A stretch of DNA of 64,000 bases from Chitinophaga parva (GTDB lineage Bacteria; Bacteroidota; Bacteroidia; Chitinophagales; Chitinophagaceae), in the NCBI RefSeq assembly GCF_003071345.1, contig NZ_QCYK01000003.1, forward strand, positions 992,001 through 1,056,000. The letters run 5' to 3'. Shown here piece after piece: positions 35,105 to 43,527 of the stretch. A program made the translations under genes and the position numbers. The first letter of the stretch is position 1, and every line of letters starts with the position of its first letter. The notes below the pieces were generated by a model, which did no database searches, was not told where the DNA came from, and saw only the letters and a list, made by a program, of their open reading frames with translations.

Positions 35105-35713
35105 ATGAAGAAGTCAGTTATTTTCCTGGGTGTATTTTTTGTGCTTTTGGTAGTAGGTTTTATGGTGCTGATCGTGCCAAAGATGGCGCCGGCAAAACAA
35201 TTGCCGGTGCTGGGCAATCCGGGCCATCTCACGGGCGCCTTCTCTTTTACCAACCAGGAGGGCAAAACTATCACGGAACAGACGGTGGCTGGTAAGGTGC
35301 GGGTGGTCGAATATTTCTTTACCACCTGTAAGGGCATTTGCCCGAAAATGAATGCCAATATGCGTTTCGTGTATGACGCTTATGCTAAGGACCCGAAGGT
35401 GGTGATCCTGTCACACACCGTGGATCCCGAAACGGACAGTGTGCCCGTGCTGGCGGCTTACGCGGAGAAATTTGGTGCAGACGCATCGCACTGGATGTTC
35501 CTGACCGGGAGCAAAAAAGAGTTGTATGCAGTGGCCCGTGAGCAGTATTTATTATCCGCGGATGATGCACCTGCAAAAGATACTGCCGGTGACTTCATTC
35601 ATACCCAGTACTTTGCGCTGGTAGACAAGGACAATCGCATCCGCGGCTTCTACGATGGCACTAATAAAGGCGAAGTGGGCCAGATGATCAGTGATATTAA
35701 ATCGCTGGAATAG
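35105..35713 (+). CDS. SCO family copper-binding protein
   Basis: A 202-residue membrane-anchored thioredoxin-fold protein. The N-terminal anchor is SVIFLGVFFVLLVVGFMVLIV. The copper ligands Cys75 and Cys79 are in TTCKGIC, with the distal His166 in DFIHTQ, so the metal site is complete. SCO proteins act in assembly of the CuA site of cytochrome oxidase or as thiol-disulfide reductases. Its position 30 bp after the PepSY gene, in the same direction, links the operon to copper or redox metal handling. Confidence 0.93.
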   Translation: MKKSVIFLGVFFVLLVVGFMVLIVPKMAPAKQLPVLGNPGHLTGAFSFTNQEGKTITEQTVAGKVRVVEYFFTTCKGICPKMNANMRFVYDAYAKDPKVVILSHTVDPETDSVPVLAAYAEKFGADASHWMFLTGSKKELYAVAREQYLLSADDAPAKDTAGDFIHTQYFALVDKDNRIRGFYDGTNKGEVGQMISDIKSLE

Positions 35714-35749
35714 GCCACCAGTAGGCAGTTAACAAAATGTTCATATAAG

Positions 35750-35782
35750 AATCCCCTGTATGTCTTGGTGCTGCAGGGGATT
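35750..35782 (+). terminator. Terminator after the SCO gene
   Basis: A perfect 9-bp stem, AATCCCCTG (35750-35758) and CAGGGGATT (35774-35782), 15-nt loop, T-tail. Confidence 0.85.
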
Positions 35783-35841
35783 TTTATTATCTTAATGAAA
35801 CAACTGGAAGCCAGGTATTCAAACTGAAAAAAAAGTGCGTT

Positions 35842-36654
35842 ATGGAGATTCTGACTGAAACTACTGCCTATGCTGGAAGCATCCCGGCCATTTACGACCG
35901 GTATTTGGCATCCCTCCTTTTTGAGCCGTATGCGGCGGAAACGCTGACCAGGTTAAAGGCCCTGCAGCCAACCTCATTGCTGGAACTGGCCAGTGGCACG
36001 GGTATTCTCACCCGCCTGCTACCCGAGGCATTTCCCGATGCGCAGATCCTGGCTTCTGATATTCACCCGGACACGTTGCAGGTGGCCCGCCAGAAAATAA
36101 AGGATCATTATAACCTGCGCTGGGAAGTGATAGATGCTACCCACATGCCGCTGGAGGATGCGGAGTTTGACGTGGTGGTGGCCAATTTTGGGGTAATGTT
36201 CTTTAAGGACAAACCGCAAGCTTTTAAGGAGGTCATGCGGGTGCTGAAGCCCGGTGGCACCTTCCTTTTTACGGTATGGGACAGCATTGCGTTCAATACC
36301 GCCTGCAACCTGGCGGATACCACGGTGGCCCGGTTTTTCCCGGCCAATACGCCTGGTTTTTTCCAGCTGCCTTACAGTTACAATGACGACTATATCATTA
36401 AACGTTCCCTGCATGCGGCGGGCTTTAGTGAAACGGATATAGAAGTGGTGAGCCTGATGGGATACAGCCCCTCTCCTGCGGATGCTGCGAAAGGTCTCCT
36501 GCAGGGCACGCCGGCTAATACGGCCATTATGGAACGGAACGGCGCAGCGCTGCCTGCCATGGAAGCTGCGCTGGCAGAGGAATTGCGGATGCATTTTGGC
36601 AGCAAGGACATCCATGTGCCGATGCAGGCAAAGGTGGTGAGAGCGGTGAAGTGA
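35842..36654 (+). CDS. Class I SAM-dependent methyltransferase
   Basis: A 270-residue soluble enzyme. Motif I is LLELASGTGILTRLL, the acidic motif is ILASDIHPDTLQVARQK, motif post-I/II is WEVIDATHMPLEDAEFDVVVANFGVMFF, and motif III is VMRVLKPGGTFLFTVWDS. It falls in the Methyltransf_11/25 group close to UbiE/MenG-like enzymes. The C-terminal 100 residues would set the substrate, which is unknown. The gene stands alone between two terminator-like hairpins. Confidence 0.9.
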   Translation: MEILTETTAYAGSIPAIYDRYLASLLFEPYAAETLTRLKALQPTSLLELASGTGILTRLLPEAFPDAQILASDIHPDTLQVARQKIKDHYNLRWEVIDATHMPLEDAEFDVVVANFGVMFFKDKPQAFKEVMRVLKPGGTFLFTVWDSIAFNTACNLADTTVARFFPANTPGFFQLPYSYNDDYIIKRSLHAAGFSETDIEVVSLMGYSPSPADAAKGLLQGTPANTAIMERNGAALPAMEAALAEELRMHFGSKDIHVPMQAKVVRAVK

Positions 36655-36680
36655 TTAACAGGGAATTAACAAATGCTAAG

Positions 36681-36730
36681 AAAATTAGCGTAACTTTGCT
36701 ATTGTAGTTAGTAAAAGTTGCGCTAATTTT
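36681..36730 (+). promoter_or_regulatory. 17-bp-arm inverted repeat overlapping a -7 box upstream of the DUF6934 gene
   Basis: Arms at 36681-36697 and 36714-36730 pair with a single wobble. The left arm contains TAACTTTG (36691-36698), a full match to TAnnTTTG. A T-rich stretch follows the right arm. It is either the terminator of the methyltransferase gene or an operator over the DUF6934 promoter, 26 bp before its ATG; both readings are possible. Confidence 0.6.
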
Positions 36731-36755
36731 ATTTTTTGACCAGTTTGTTACCGAT

Positions 36756-37202
36756 ATGAATTTTGAACGTTACTCCTATAAAACCTTTGGCAACGATGAG
36801 CGGGTGCAATATGCGTTTGTGAGCAATGGAAGCCGTGGCCCTATCAATAAGATGCTTACCTTCTCCCATTTTGGGGAGGAGATCTATAACCTGGCGCTGG
36901 AGGATATTGATGAAGACACCGGCTCATTTAACCAATATGCGGTAACCAACAATGGGGACACCCAGAAGATCCTGCTAACCATTGCGGAGGCGGTGGTGCA
37001 TTTTACGAGCACGCGGCCCTGGGCGCAGATCTTCATTAAAGGAAACAGTGCCGCCCGTAACCGGCTGTATCGCATGTATATAGGGCGTTTCATGGCGGAT
37101 ATCCGTCAATGGTACGAGGTATATGGCCTGCGGGGCAAAACCTGGGAAATCTTTGAAGAACGGGGTGATTATGGGGCGTATTTGGTAATAAGGCTTAAAT
37201 GA
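36756..37202 (+). CDS. DUF6934 family protein
   Basis: A 148-residue soluble protein. NFERYSYKTFG at the start, LEDIDEDTGSFNQYAVTNNGDTQKILLTIAEAVVHFTSTRP in the middle and KGNSAARNRLYRMYIGRFMADIRQWYEVYGLRGKTWEIFE are the conserved blocks I associate with DUF6934, a Bacteroidota family of unknown function, often with a small neighbouring gene. Its stop overlaps the ATG of the repeat frame at 37199 (ATGA). An inverted repeat covers its likely promoter. Base composition just upstream is lower in G+C than the surroundings, which may indicate transfer. Confidence 0.75.
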   Translation: MNFERYSYKTFGNDERVQYAFVSNGSRGPINKMLTFSHFGEEIYNLALEDIDEDTGSFNQYAVTNNGDTQKILLTIAEAVVHFTSTRPWAQIFIKGNSAARNRLYRMYIGRFMADIRQWYEVYGLRGKTWEIFEERGDYGAYLVIRLK

Positions 37203-37411
37203 TTGGGAGAGAAGTATGCGACAGGGCTAAAATAAGCGGAGGAGAAGTGTGCGGCAGGGCTAGAATAGGCGGAAGAGAAGTATGTGACAGGGCTAGAATA
37301 AGCGGAGGAGAAGTATGCGACAGGGCTAAAATGGGCGGAGGAGAAGTATGCGGCAGGGCTAGAATAGGCGGAGGAGAAGTGTGCGACAGCGTAAAAATAA
37401 TACAAGGGTAA
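37199..37411 (+). CDS. Possible 70-codon frame made of 11-residue repeats
   Basis: A frame opening with an ATG that overlaps the DUF6934 stop (ATGA) and running through the 33-bp minisatellite. It encodes an 11-residue unit close to GGEVCDRAKIS about six times. The unit length is a multiple of three, so this frame and two antisense frames are all open; openness is therefore weak evidence. Differences between copies are mixed silent and replacement changes. It could be a real Cys-containing repeat peptide or simply non-coding repeat DNA. Confidence 0.25.
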   Translation: MIGREVCDRAKISGGEVCGRARIGGREVCDRARISGGEVCDRAKMGGGEVCGRARIGGGEVCDSVKIIQG

Positions 37412-37439
37412 GTGTGCAACTGGCGTAAAAATAATTACA
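37209..37439. repeat. 33-bp minisatellite, six copies plus a degenerate seventh
   Basis: Copies begin at 37209, 37242, 37275, 37308, 37341 and 37374 (start word GAGAAGT), with a degraded seventh from 37407. Copies 1-5 differ at seven positions, all of them transitions (six A/G, one C/T). Copies 6 and 7 share a different 3' half (GCGTAAAAATAAT). There are no unique spacers, so it is not a CRISPR array. Confidence 0.92.
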
Positions 37440-37498
37440 AGCGCAAGTGTTTGGCCAAGACCCCAATTTATCCTAACTTTCAAAAAAAAATATTCCGT

Positions 37499-37669
37499 AT
37501 GAAGGATATCAAAATCACTATGGAGCAGCTCTCTAAGAGAAAGTTTACCAGAGATGACCAAATGCCGGATTACAGCCAGCGCCATGGTCTCCAGAAAAAG
37601 AATGCAGAAGCTAAAGCACTCTTAAAGGAGGTAGGCCTTCCTGATTTTGCAAAACTGAAAAGAAACTAA
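37499..37669 (+). CDS. Small 56-residue protein downstream of the DUF6934 gene
   Basis: Begins MKDIKITMEQLSKRKFTRDD, with MPDYSQRHGLQKKNAEAKALLKEVGLPDFAKLKRN to the end. It is highly charged and basic and probably helical, with a helix-rich second half. No membrane segment is present. It lies past the minisatellite and before a terminator. Small charged partners next to a conserved unknown protein raise the possibility of a two-gene module, but no toxin-antitoxin motif is recognised. Confidence 0.55.
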   Translation: MKDIKITMEQLSKRKFTRDDQMPDYSQRHGLQKKNAEAKALLKEVGLPDFAKLKRN

Positions 37670-37732
37670 GTCCATTGTGGCCCGGGGCAAATGTTGCTTC
37701 GTGGTAAATATAAGTTGGGAAAAATAATTGAA

Positions 37733-37751
37733 AGCCGCTACACCAGCGGCT
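37733..37751. terminator. Terminator between the small gene and the tolC-like gene
   Basis: AGCCGCT (37733-37739) and AGCGGCT (37745-37751), 5-nt loop. A T-run follows on the plus strand and a T-rich tail on the minus strand, so it suits both convergent units. Confidence 0.75.
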
Positions 37752-37793
37752 TTTTTACGTCTTATAAGAAGGCTGCTACGGTCTGCAAATAGA

Positions 37794-39110
37794 CTAATTG
37801 CCCGTCACTAGGGAAAGCGCCGTAATAGCCATGCGGTAATTCAATTGCGCTGCATAGAGATCTGCCAGGGCTTTGGCCAGGTCTGCCTGTGTGGCCAGCA
37901 CTTCGCGCTTAAGCAACGTACCTGCCAGCCGCGCATCTTCCTTCATCTTCAACTCTTCCCGGCGGTAGCGCACCGCTTTCTGCGCCGCTTGTATCAAAGC
38001 GTGTGACTGCTGTACATTGCGGTAGGCTTTCTGCACCGCAATAGTGATGTGTTCTCTCGTGTATACCAGGTTGGTATCTGCCTGTTGCTGCAGTGCCAGG
38101 CGTTCATTCACCACGGCCCGGCGCCCTCCAAAATCAAGGATATTCCAGTGCAGGATCACGCCTACAAAAAAGTTATTCTCCGGCAACAAACTAATAGCAT
38201 TCTGATACCCATAGCCGCCCGCCAGCCCCAGGTCCGGGATAAAGTCCTTGCGCGCGGCAGATACGCCAAAGGCGGCCTTGTCACGGGTTTGGGAGGCAAT
38301 GCGCACATCCGGGTTCTGCTCACTGGCCTGTGTTACATAAGCAGATAGCGGCTGCAGGGTATAGATTGTATCCATAACCGGTAGCGGGGCAATGGGAGTG
38401 GCCGGCGGATAGCCTAATAATTCATCCAGGTCGTCCTGGTAGTTCTGGTATTGATAGGTGAGCTGGAGGGTTTTCTGTTCTTCGTCTGCCAGCTTTGCCA
38501 ATAGGCCGGTACGGTTCACGGAATCTGTTTTGCCCGCCATCAGGGCGCTTTCTATGTCATACAGTTGTGCATTGAGCATTTCCGTCTCTGCCTGGGCCTG
38601 TGTAAGTTGTTGTTGTGTAATGAGCAGGCCGAAATATAATTTCTCCACCCCCTGTTTTATTTCCAGGGCTGCTTTGTCCAGCTGGGTGCGGGCTATGACG
38701 GCTTCGGTTCTGGCCACCTTCTCTCCCACCGCTACTTTGGTAAGCTGGGTAATGGGTTGAACCGCGGTAACGCCACCCAGCAGGAGATTATGGTTGCCCT
38801 CAAAAAGTTTGATGTCACGGTCCGGGATGGGCGTGTTATTGATGTTGCCCAGCTTTCCCTCACGCAGCGTGATATCTGTTTTTACATTGTACACATAACC
38901 TGCGGTGGCACTGAGGTTGGGGAAATATTTACTGTGCACGCCATTCACCTTGTACTCACTTTCCCTCACCTTGGCGCGCTGGATCTGCAGCAGTTTACTT
39001 TGCTGCACGGCCTGTTCCCTGGCATCTGCAAGGCTGATGCGCACGGAGTCCTGTGCCTGCGCGCCCAGGCAGCATAATAAACACAAAAGGATCTGTTTGC
39101 CTGCGTACAT
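37794..39110 (-). CDS. TolC-family outer-membrane efflux protein
   Basis: A 438-residue protein. The start MYAGKQILLCLLCCLGAQAQD gives a signal peptide, so the longer frame is rejected. Two tandem OEP repeats with coiled-coil helices are visible (RISLADAREQAVQQSKLLQIQRAKVRESEYKVNG; later QTRDKAAFGVSAARKDFIPDLGLAGGYGYQ). It forms the outer-membrane channel of the RND tripartite pump and is last in the operon adaptor, RND, TolC, 5 bp after the RND stop. Confidence 0.93.
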   Translation of the reverse strand: MYAGKQILLCLLCCLGAQAQDSVRISLADAREQAVQQSKLLQIQRAKVRESEYKVNGVHSKYFPNLSATAGYVYNVKTDITLREGKLGNINNTPIPDRDIKLFEGNHNLLLGGVTAVQPITQLTKVAVGEKVARTEAVIARTQLDKAALEIKQGVEKLYFGLLITQQQLTQAQAETEMLNAQLYDIESALMAGKTDSVNRTGLLAKLADEEQKTLQLTYQYQNYQDDLDELLGYPPATPIAPLPVMDTIYTLQPLSAYVTQASEQNPDVRIASQTRDKAAFGVSAARKDFIPDLGLAGGYGYQNAISLLPENNFFVGVILHWNILDFGGRRAVVNERLALQQQADTNLVYTREHITIAVQKAYRNVQQSHALIQAAQKAVRYRREELKMKEDARLAGTLLKREVLATQADLAKALADLYAAQLNYRMAITALSLVTGN

Positions 39111-39115
39111 AAATG

Positions 39116-42100
39116 CTATACCGTGGCCGCTGCGGTAACGGGCTGTTGTCCGGACCCGGCCAGGGGTTTGTGTTTGATAAAAGTGACAAATAATACGGGT
39201 ATCACCAGCAGCGCCATGATCATGGAAAACACTACGCCTACTGCAATGACACTGGCCAGTGGGCTCCACAGGGGGGAGCCGGAAATGATCATGGGCAATA
39301 CGCCAATAGCTGCTGCCATGGCAGTAAGGAAGATGGGGCGCAAGCGGCGTTTCCCTGACTCTACGGCGGCCGTAGGAATATCCATCCCGTGCCGCAACAA
39401 TTCATTGGTATGGTCTACCAGGATAATAGCATTGCGCACCACGATGCCGGAAAGACTGATAAGGCCTATAAATGCAGTGAAACCAAAGGGGTTGCGGGTG
39501 ATGATCAATCCCAGCAAAGCCCCAAAAAGACTAAGTGGTATGGATGCCATCACTACCAGGCTTTCCTTCAGATCGCGGAACTGGAAAAGGAGGATGAGGA
39601 AAATGAGCAGGATACTGATGCCCAGTGCTACCACCATCTGGCGGAAGGTTTCCTGCTGGTTTGCATACTCCCCGCCATACTGGATGCGGTAGCCTGCCGG
39701 CAATGGCAGCTTTGCAATGGATGGCCGGATCTCTTTGAGAATGCCGGAGGCCAGGTAACCCTTGCCCGGTTCTGCGGCAATGGTAAGCGTGGGAATGCCG
39801 TTGCGGTGCATAATGCGCCCGCTTTGCCACTCCGGTTCCAGCGTGGCTATCTGGCGCAATGGCACGCTGCTGCCGGTAGCAGGAGAAAGCACGTAGGTAT
39901 TTTGCAGATCGCTAAAACTGGCCCTGCTGGCGGCATTCAGGCGGAGCACCAGGTTCACTGCATTGTTGCCCTCCCAGATGGTGGTAATGGGCGCACCGGT
40001 AAACCCTGTGTACACCAGCGTGGCAATATTACTGGTGGTAAAGCCCAGGCGATTGGCCTCCGGTTTCAGTTTGATGCTTACGCCGTAATAATCCTCATGA
40101 AAGTCTGACCGCACGAGCGTGGCGCCTGGCGTCTTTTCCACGATGGCCTGCACTTCTGCGCCAATACGCTTCAGCGTGGCAATGTCACTACCTGATATAC
40201 GTACTTCCACCGGCGAGAGCATTACATCGCCCTGCTGCATAAGGCGCACATGTGGCCTGCCTTCCGGCACCCACGCGTCTACTTCGCTATCCAGTTCATC
40301 CGCAAGTTGTGCTGTTTCTTTATCGTCGTGTGTGTTGATCAATAATTGCCCGTAGTTAGTGACTGGCGGCTCGGGGGAGAAGTTGTAATAAAAACGGGGT
40401 GCGCTGGTACCGGAGAAGCGGGCATAGCTTACCACACGGGGATCTTTTCTCAGGTGCTCTTCCAGGCGCATCATGGCGCTGTCTGTTTTTTCCAGGCGGG
40501 TACCGGTGGGCATCCACAGTTCTATTACAAACTGGTTGCGCTCCGCGGCGGGAAAGAATTTTTGTTTCAGTTGTGTAAACAGCAGTCCTGCTGCTGCAAT
40601 GGAGAGCAGTGCTGCCGTAAGTGTGACGCCTTTGTGGGCCATGCACCATACGATTGCCTTATCATAGCCCTCCTGCATGTAGTCCAGCAGGGACCTGCGT
40701 TTCCGGCTCGTAGCTTGCGTACCAGGATCGTGAAGACCTTTTTTGATGAAGGTGTAGCAAAGAAAAGGTGTCAGCAACATAGCCACCACGAAGGAGGATG
40801 CCAGTGCAATGGATACGGTGATGGGCAATGCGGAGATAAACTCGCCGACGGAGCCTTTCAGGATGAGCATGGGCATAAAGGACGCGATGATCGTGAAAGT
40901 GGCGGTGAACACGGGAATGACCAGTTCACTGGCGCTGCGCCAGGCGGCGTCCCACCGGTCCGTACCCTGATCCAGTAGTTCTACGTAATTATCTGCTATT
41001 ACAATGGCATCGTCCACCACCATGCCCAGCACCACGATCAAGGCTGCCAGTGATACCTGGTGCAGCTCTATGCCGAGCATGTGCAGCAACGCGAAGGTGA
41101 CAGAGACCGTGACCGGGATGGCCATGGCGGCTACGGCTGCAATGCGGAAGGGCAGCAACAGGATGGTAACGATCACCACGGACACGATGGCCAGGAAAAA
41201 CTCGCGGATAAAATCGTTTACGCTGGAACGTACAATGCGGGGCTGGTTCACGATGGTACTAAGCTCCAGGGTGGATGGCAGCTGGGTTTTAAGGATGTCC
41301 AGTTCTTTGGCTACGGCTTCGCCAAATTGTACAATATTATTGCCTTCCTGCATTTCCACGGAGAGCAATAAAGCACGGCGCCCATTTACCCGGATCTTGC
41401 TATCGGGGTCTGCGTATTCACGGGTCACATCGGCCACATCGCCCAGTTTTACCACCTGGCCGGTGGTGGTGGAAGTGCCGATCAGTTGATTGCGAATAGC
41501 ATTTTCCGTATTGAAATAGCCCTTGGTATAAAGCGGTACTTTGCTTTCCGGGGTCTTTACATCGCCCGTAGGGCTGATGCTGTTCTGCGACTGCAGCACC
41601 TGCACTACCTGCGGCAGCTTAATACCGTACTGGGCCAGCTTTTCAGAGCTGGAGGTCACCGCTATTTGTTCCTTGCGCTCTCCATAGGTTTTGATCTTGG
41701 ACACTGCGTTTACCGTGCGCAGGCCATCCGCTATTTTTTGCTGGTACACTTGTAGCTGCGCATAGTCCAGGCTATCAGAAGAAAGCGCAATGAGCATGGC
41801 AATGGTATCGCCAAAATCAGCATCCACGATCACGCCCTTTACGCCCTGTGGCAGCGCCGTTTGCTGCGTGAGCACCAACTGCTGTTGCAGCTTGGCCCAG
41901 AACACATCGGGATCTTTGACCCATTGTTCCAGCTCCACGTTCACGATGACCATGCCATCGCGGCTGGTGGAATAGGTTTTTTCCTTGCGCACTTCTGCAT
42001 ACTGGAAGAGCACTTCTTCAATTTTCTTGGTAACCTGCTGCTCCACCTGGGCCGTGTTGGCACCGGGGTAAATGCCGATCACCAAGCCGGTACGGATGGT

Positions 42101-42220
42101 GATCTTCGGATCTTCGCGGCGGGGCATGGTGAAAAGGGAGTACACCCCGAAAGCCACTGCCAGCAGGAGTACGGAGAGGGTGACCTGGTGATATTGCAGG
42201 GACGATCTTACCAGGTTCAT
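39116..42220 (-). CDS. RND efflux transporter permease (AcrB/HAE-like)
   Basis: A 1034-residue inner-membrane proton antiporter of the resistance-nodulation-division family. The N-terminal helix is VTLSVLLLAVAFGVYSLFTMPRREDP. The TM4 proton relay is VVLGMVVDDAIVIADNYVELL, with the adjacent Asp pair typical of drug exporters (HAE). Two large porter domains and a C-terminal TM bundle (LISLSGIVVRNAIILVDHTNELL) are intact. Sequence features do not decide the substrate. Its start overlaps the adaptor stop by 4 bp. Confidence 0.95.
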   Translation of the reverse strand: MNLVRSSLQYHQVTLSVLLLAVAFGVYSLFTMPRREDPKITIRTGLVIGIYPGANTAQVEQQVTKKIEEVLFQYAEVRKEKTYSTSRDGMVIVNVELEQWVKDPDVFWAKLQQQLVLTQQTALPQGVKGVIVDADFGDTIAMLIALSSDSLDYAQLQVYQQKIADGLRTVNAVSKIKTYGERKEQIAVTSSSEKLAQYGIKLPQVVQVLQSQNSISPTGDVKTPESKVPLYTKGYFNTENAIRNQLIGTSTTTGQVVKLGDVADVTREYADPDSKIRVNGRRALLLSVEMQEGNNIVQFGEAVAKELDILKTQLPSTLELSTIVNQPRIVRSSVNDFIREFFLAIVSVVIVTILLLPFRIAAVAAMAIPVTVSVTFALLHMLGIELHQVSLAALIVVLGMVVDDAIVIADNYVELLDQGTDRWDAAWRSASELVIPVFTATFTIIASFMPMLILKGSVGEFISALPITVSIALASSFVVAMLLTPFLCYTFIKKGLHDPGTQATSRKRRSLLDYMQEGYDKAIVWCMAHKGVTLTAALLSIAAAGLLFTQLKQKFFPAAERNQFVIELWMPTGTRLEKTDSAMMRLEEHLRKDPRVVSYARFSGTSAPRFYYNFSPEPPVTNYGQLLINTHDDKETAQLADELDSEVDAWVPEGRPHVRLMQQGDVMLSPVEVRISGSDIATLKRIGAEVQAIVEKTPGATLVRSDFHEDYYGVSIKLKPEANRLGFTTSNIATLVYTGFTGAPITTIWEGNNAVNLVLRLNAASRASFSDLQNTYVLSPATGSSVPLRQIATLEPEWQSGRIMHRNGIPTLTIAAEPGKGYLASGILKEIRPSIAKLPLPAGYRIQYGGEYANQQETFRQMVVALGISILLIFLILLFQFRDLKESLVVMASIPLSLFGALLGLIITRNPFGFTAFIGLISLSGIVVRNAIILVDHTNELLRHGMDIPTAAVESGKRRLRPIFLTAMAAAIGVLPMIISGSPLWSPLASVIAVGVVFSMIMALLVIPVLFVTFIKHKPLAGSGQQPVTAAATV

Positions 42221-43251
42221 AGTGCTGTATTTTGGATGGCCACCGGTGATGCATCGTTGAGTTTCTGCTGGCCACCCGTGACCACCAGCTCCCCGTTGCG
42301 TAGCCCGGAACTGATGCGCAGGCTATTGTCCTGTAGATCATCTACGGTAACGGTACGCTTAAAGGCCTGGTGTTTTTGCGGATCTACCACAAATACATAG
42401 GCGTTGGATTGGTCTGCATCGTGGAGCAATGCTTCTGCGGGCAGCAGCTGCATGGGCACCACCTTTTGGGTGCGCAGGCTTGCCTGGGCCACCATGCCGG
42501 GTTTAATGAGGTTATGCGGGTTAGGGATGTCTACCTTTACTGCGTAAGCGCGGGTAGTAGCATCGGCCACTACGCCGATCTGGGCTACTTTGCCGGTAAA
42601 CGTGGAGTCTAACGCTGACAGGTATACGCTTACTTCCTGCCCTTGTTTTACCTGCGCCAACTCTCCTTCCGGTACCCCCAGCGAAATGCGGGCCGGCTGC
42701 ATATTCACCATAAACAATACCGGCATGCCCTGTCCCACCACCTGCCCTGGTTCCAGGCTTTTGCGGGCAATGACCCCGTTGGCCGGGGCATATAACTTTG
42801 TATCATGGAGATTCTTAGCGGCCAATGCATAGCGGGCCTTCACTTCCGCCAGCCCGGACACGATCTTCTGGTAGTCTGCATCGGTAAGGCTGCCCCGGTT
42901 GTGCATGATGGTGAGGCGGCGGTATTCATCGGAGACCTTGTCTACATTGGCCTGGGCAATATCCACCCCCAGGGCATAGTCTGCGGGGTCCAGGCTGGCC
43001 AGTACCTGGCCTTTTTTCACGGGAGCGCCTTCTTCCACGTTCACCGTATTTACACGCCCGGCTACCTGGAAGCCCAGGGCCGTAGTGTGCTCCGCCTCGG
43101 CATTGCCACTCAGCGAAAGCACCAGGGGCTGGTCAGCGCTTTGTACCTTGGTCACCTGCACGGGAACGGGCGCAGCACCGGCTTCCACGGGATGACGCTG
43201 CTGGTGACAGGCAGCGATGGCAAGCAGGAATAATAAGCAATAATGTTTCAT
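42217..43251 (-). CDS. RND efflux periplasmic adaptor (membrane-fusion protein)
   Basis: A 344-residue protein with a lipoprotein-like signal (HYCLLFLLAIAACHQQ). The lipoyl half-motif VAGRVNTVNVEEGAPVKKGQVLASLDPADYALGVDIAQANVD and the second half LYAPANGVIARKSLEPGQVVGQGMPVLFMVN flank a short helical hairpin. The beta-barrel and membrane-proximal domains follow. It bridges the RND pump and the TolC channel. It is the first gene of the operon, and an inverted repeat lies 22-35 bp upstream of its start. Confidence 0.94.
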   Translation of the reverse strand: MKHYCLLFLLAIAACHQQRHPVEAGAAPVPVQVTKVQSADQPLVLSLSGNAEAEHTTALGFQVAGRVNTVNVEEGAPVKKGQVLASLDPADYALGVDIAQANVDKVSDEYRRLTIMHNRGSLTDADYQKIVSGLAEVKARYALAAKNLHDTKLYAPANGVIARKSLEPGQVVGQGMPVLFMVNMQPARISLGVPEGELAQVKQGQEVSVYLSALDSTFTGKVAQIGVVADATTRAYAVKVDIPNPHNLIKPGMVAQASLRTQKVVPMQLLPAEALLHDADQSNAYVFVVDPQKHQAFKRTVTVDDLQDNSLRISSGLRNGELVVTGGQQKLNDASPVAIQNTAL

Positions 43252-43272
43252 ATAGTTGTTACAGTGAGGGGC

Positions 43273-43286
43273 GTTTACGTGTAAAC
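43273..43286. promoter_or_regulatory. Inverted repeat GTTTAC-GT-GTAAAC upstream of the efflux operon
   Basis: A perfect 6-bp inverted repeat (43273-43278 and 43281-43286) lies 22-35 bp before the adaptor start, a suitable place for a repressor operator. No local regulator gene is present. Confidence 0.45.
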
Positions 43287-43352
43287 AAACTACGGGCCGG
43301 AATGGTTCATTTTGCCGGTCCGCAGCAGGAAATTCTTACCAAAGGTCACTGG

Positions 43353-43364
43353 TGACAGCTGTCA
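43353..43364 (+). promoter_or_regulatory. Operator palindrome TGACAGCTGTCA (site 1)
   Basis: A perfect 12-bp palindrome. It ends exactly 45 nt before TAGCTTCA (43410-43417), a -7-like box leading to the secreted PepSY-like gene at 43528. The same palindrome with one change, at the same spacing, lies at 51265-51276. Confidence 0.65.
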
Positions 43365-43409
43365 TATCCTGCATTGTGCCCTGTCATCCGCCTGTAGGTC
43401 CATTCTTAC

Positions 43410-43417
43410 TAGCTTCA
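43410..43417 (+). promoter_or_regulatory. -7-like box of the PepSY-like gene
   Basis: TAGCTTCA, two mismatches to TAnnTTTG but of the same TAnnTTC(A/G) form as the box at 51212-51219. A poor match to consensus is expected for an activator-dependent promoter. Confidence 0.4.
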
Positions 43418-43527
43418 CAATAGCCATACCGGTAATTTCATGTTCCGGGTATTAGCGCGTTGAATGGAGATCATCCATCCAACGGAGTTCAAGTAATTGT
43501 AATTGATAATGTCTAAAAACAAAACCA

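Noticed and set aside
37209..37439. CRISPR-like array
   Set aside because: The 33-bp units follow each other directly without unique spacers, and no cas genes are present.
37169..37585. Antisense frames across the minisatellite encoding Ser/Pro-rich repeats
   Set aside because: They arise because the repeat length is a multiple of three; no start signal or family match supports them.
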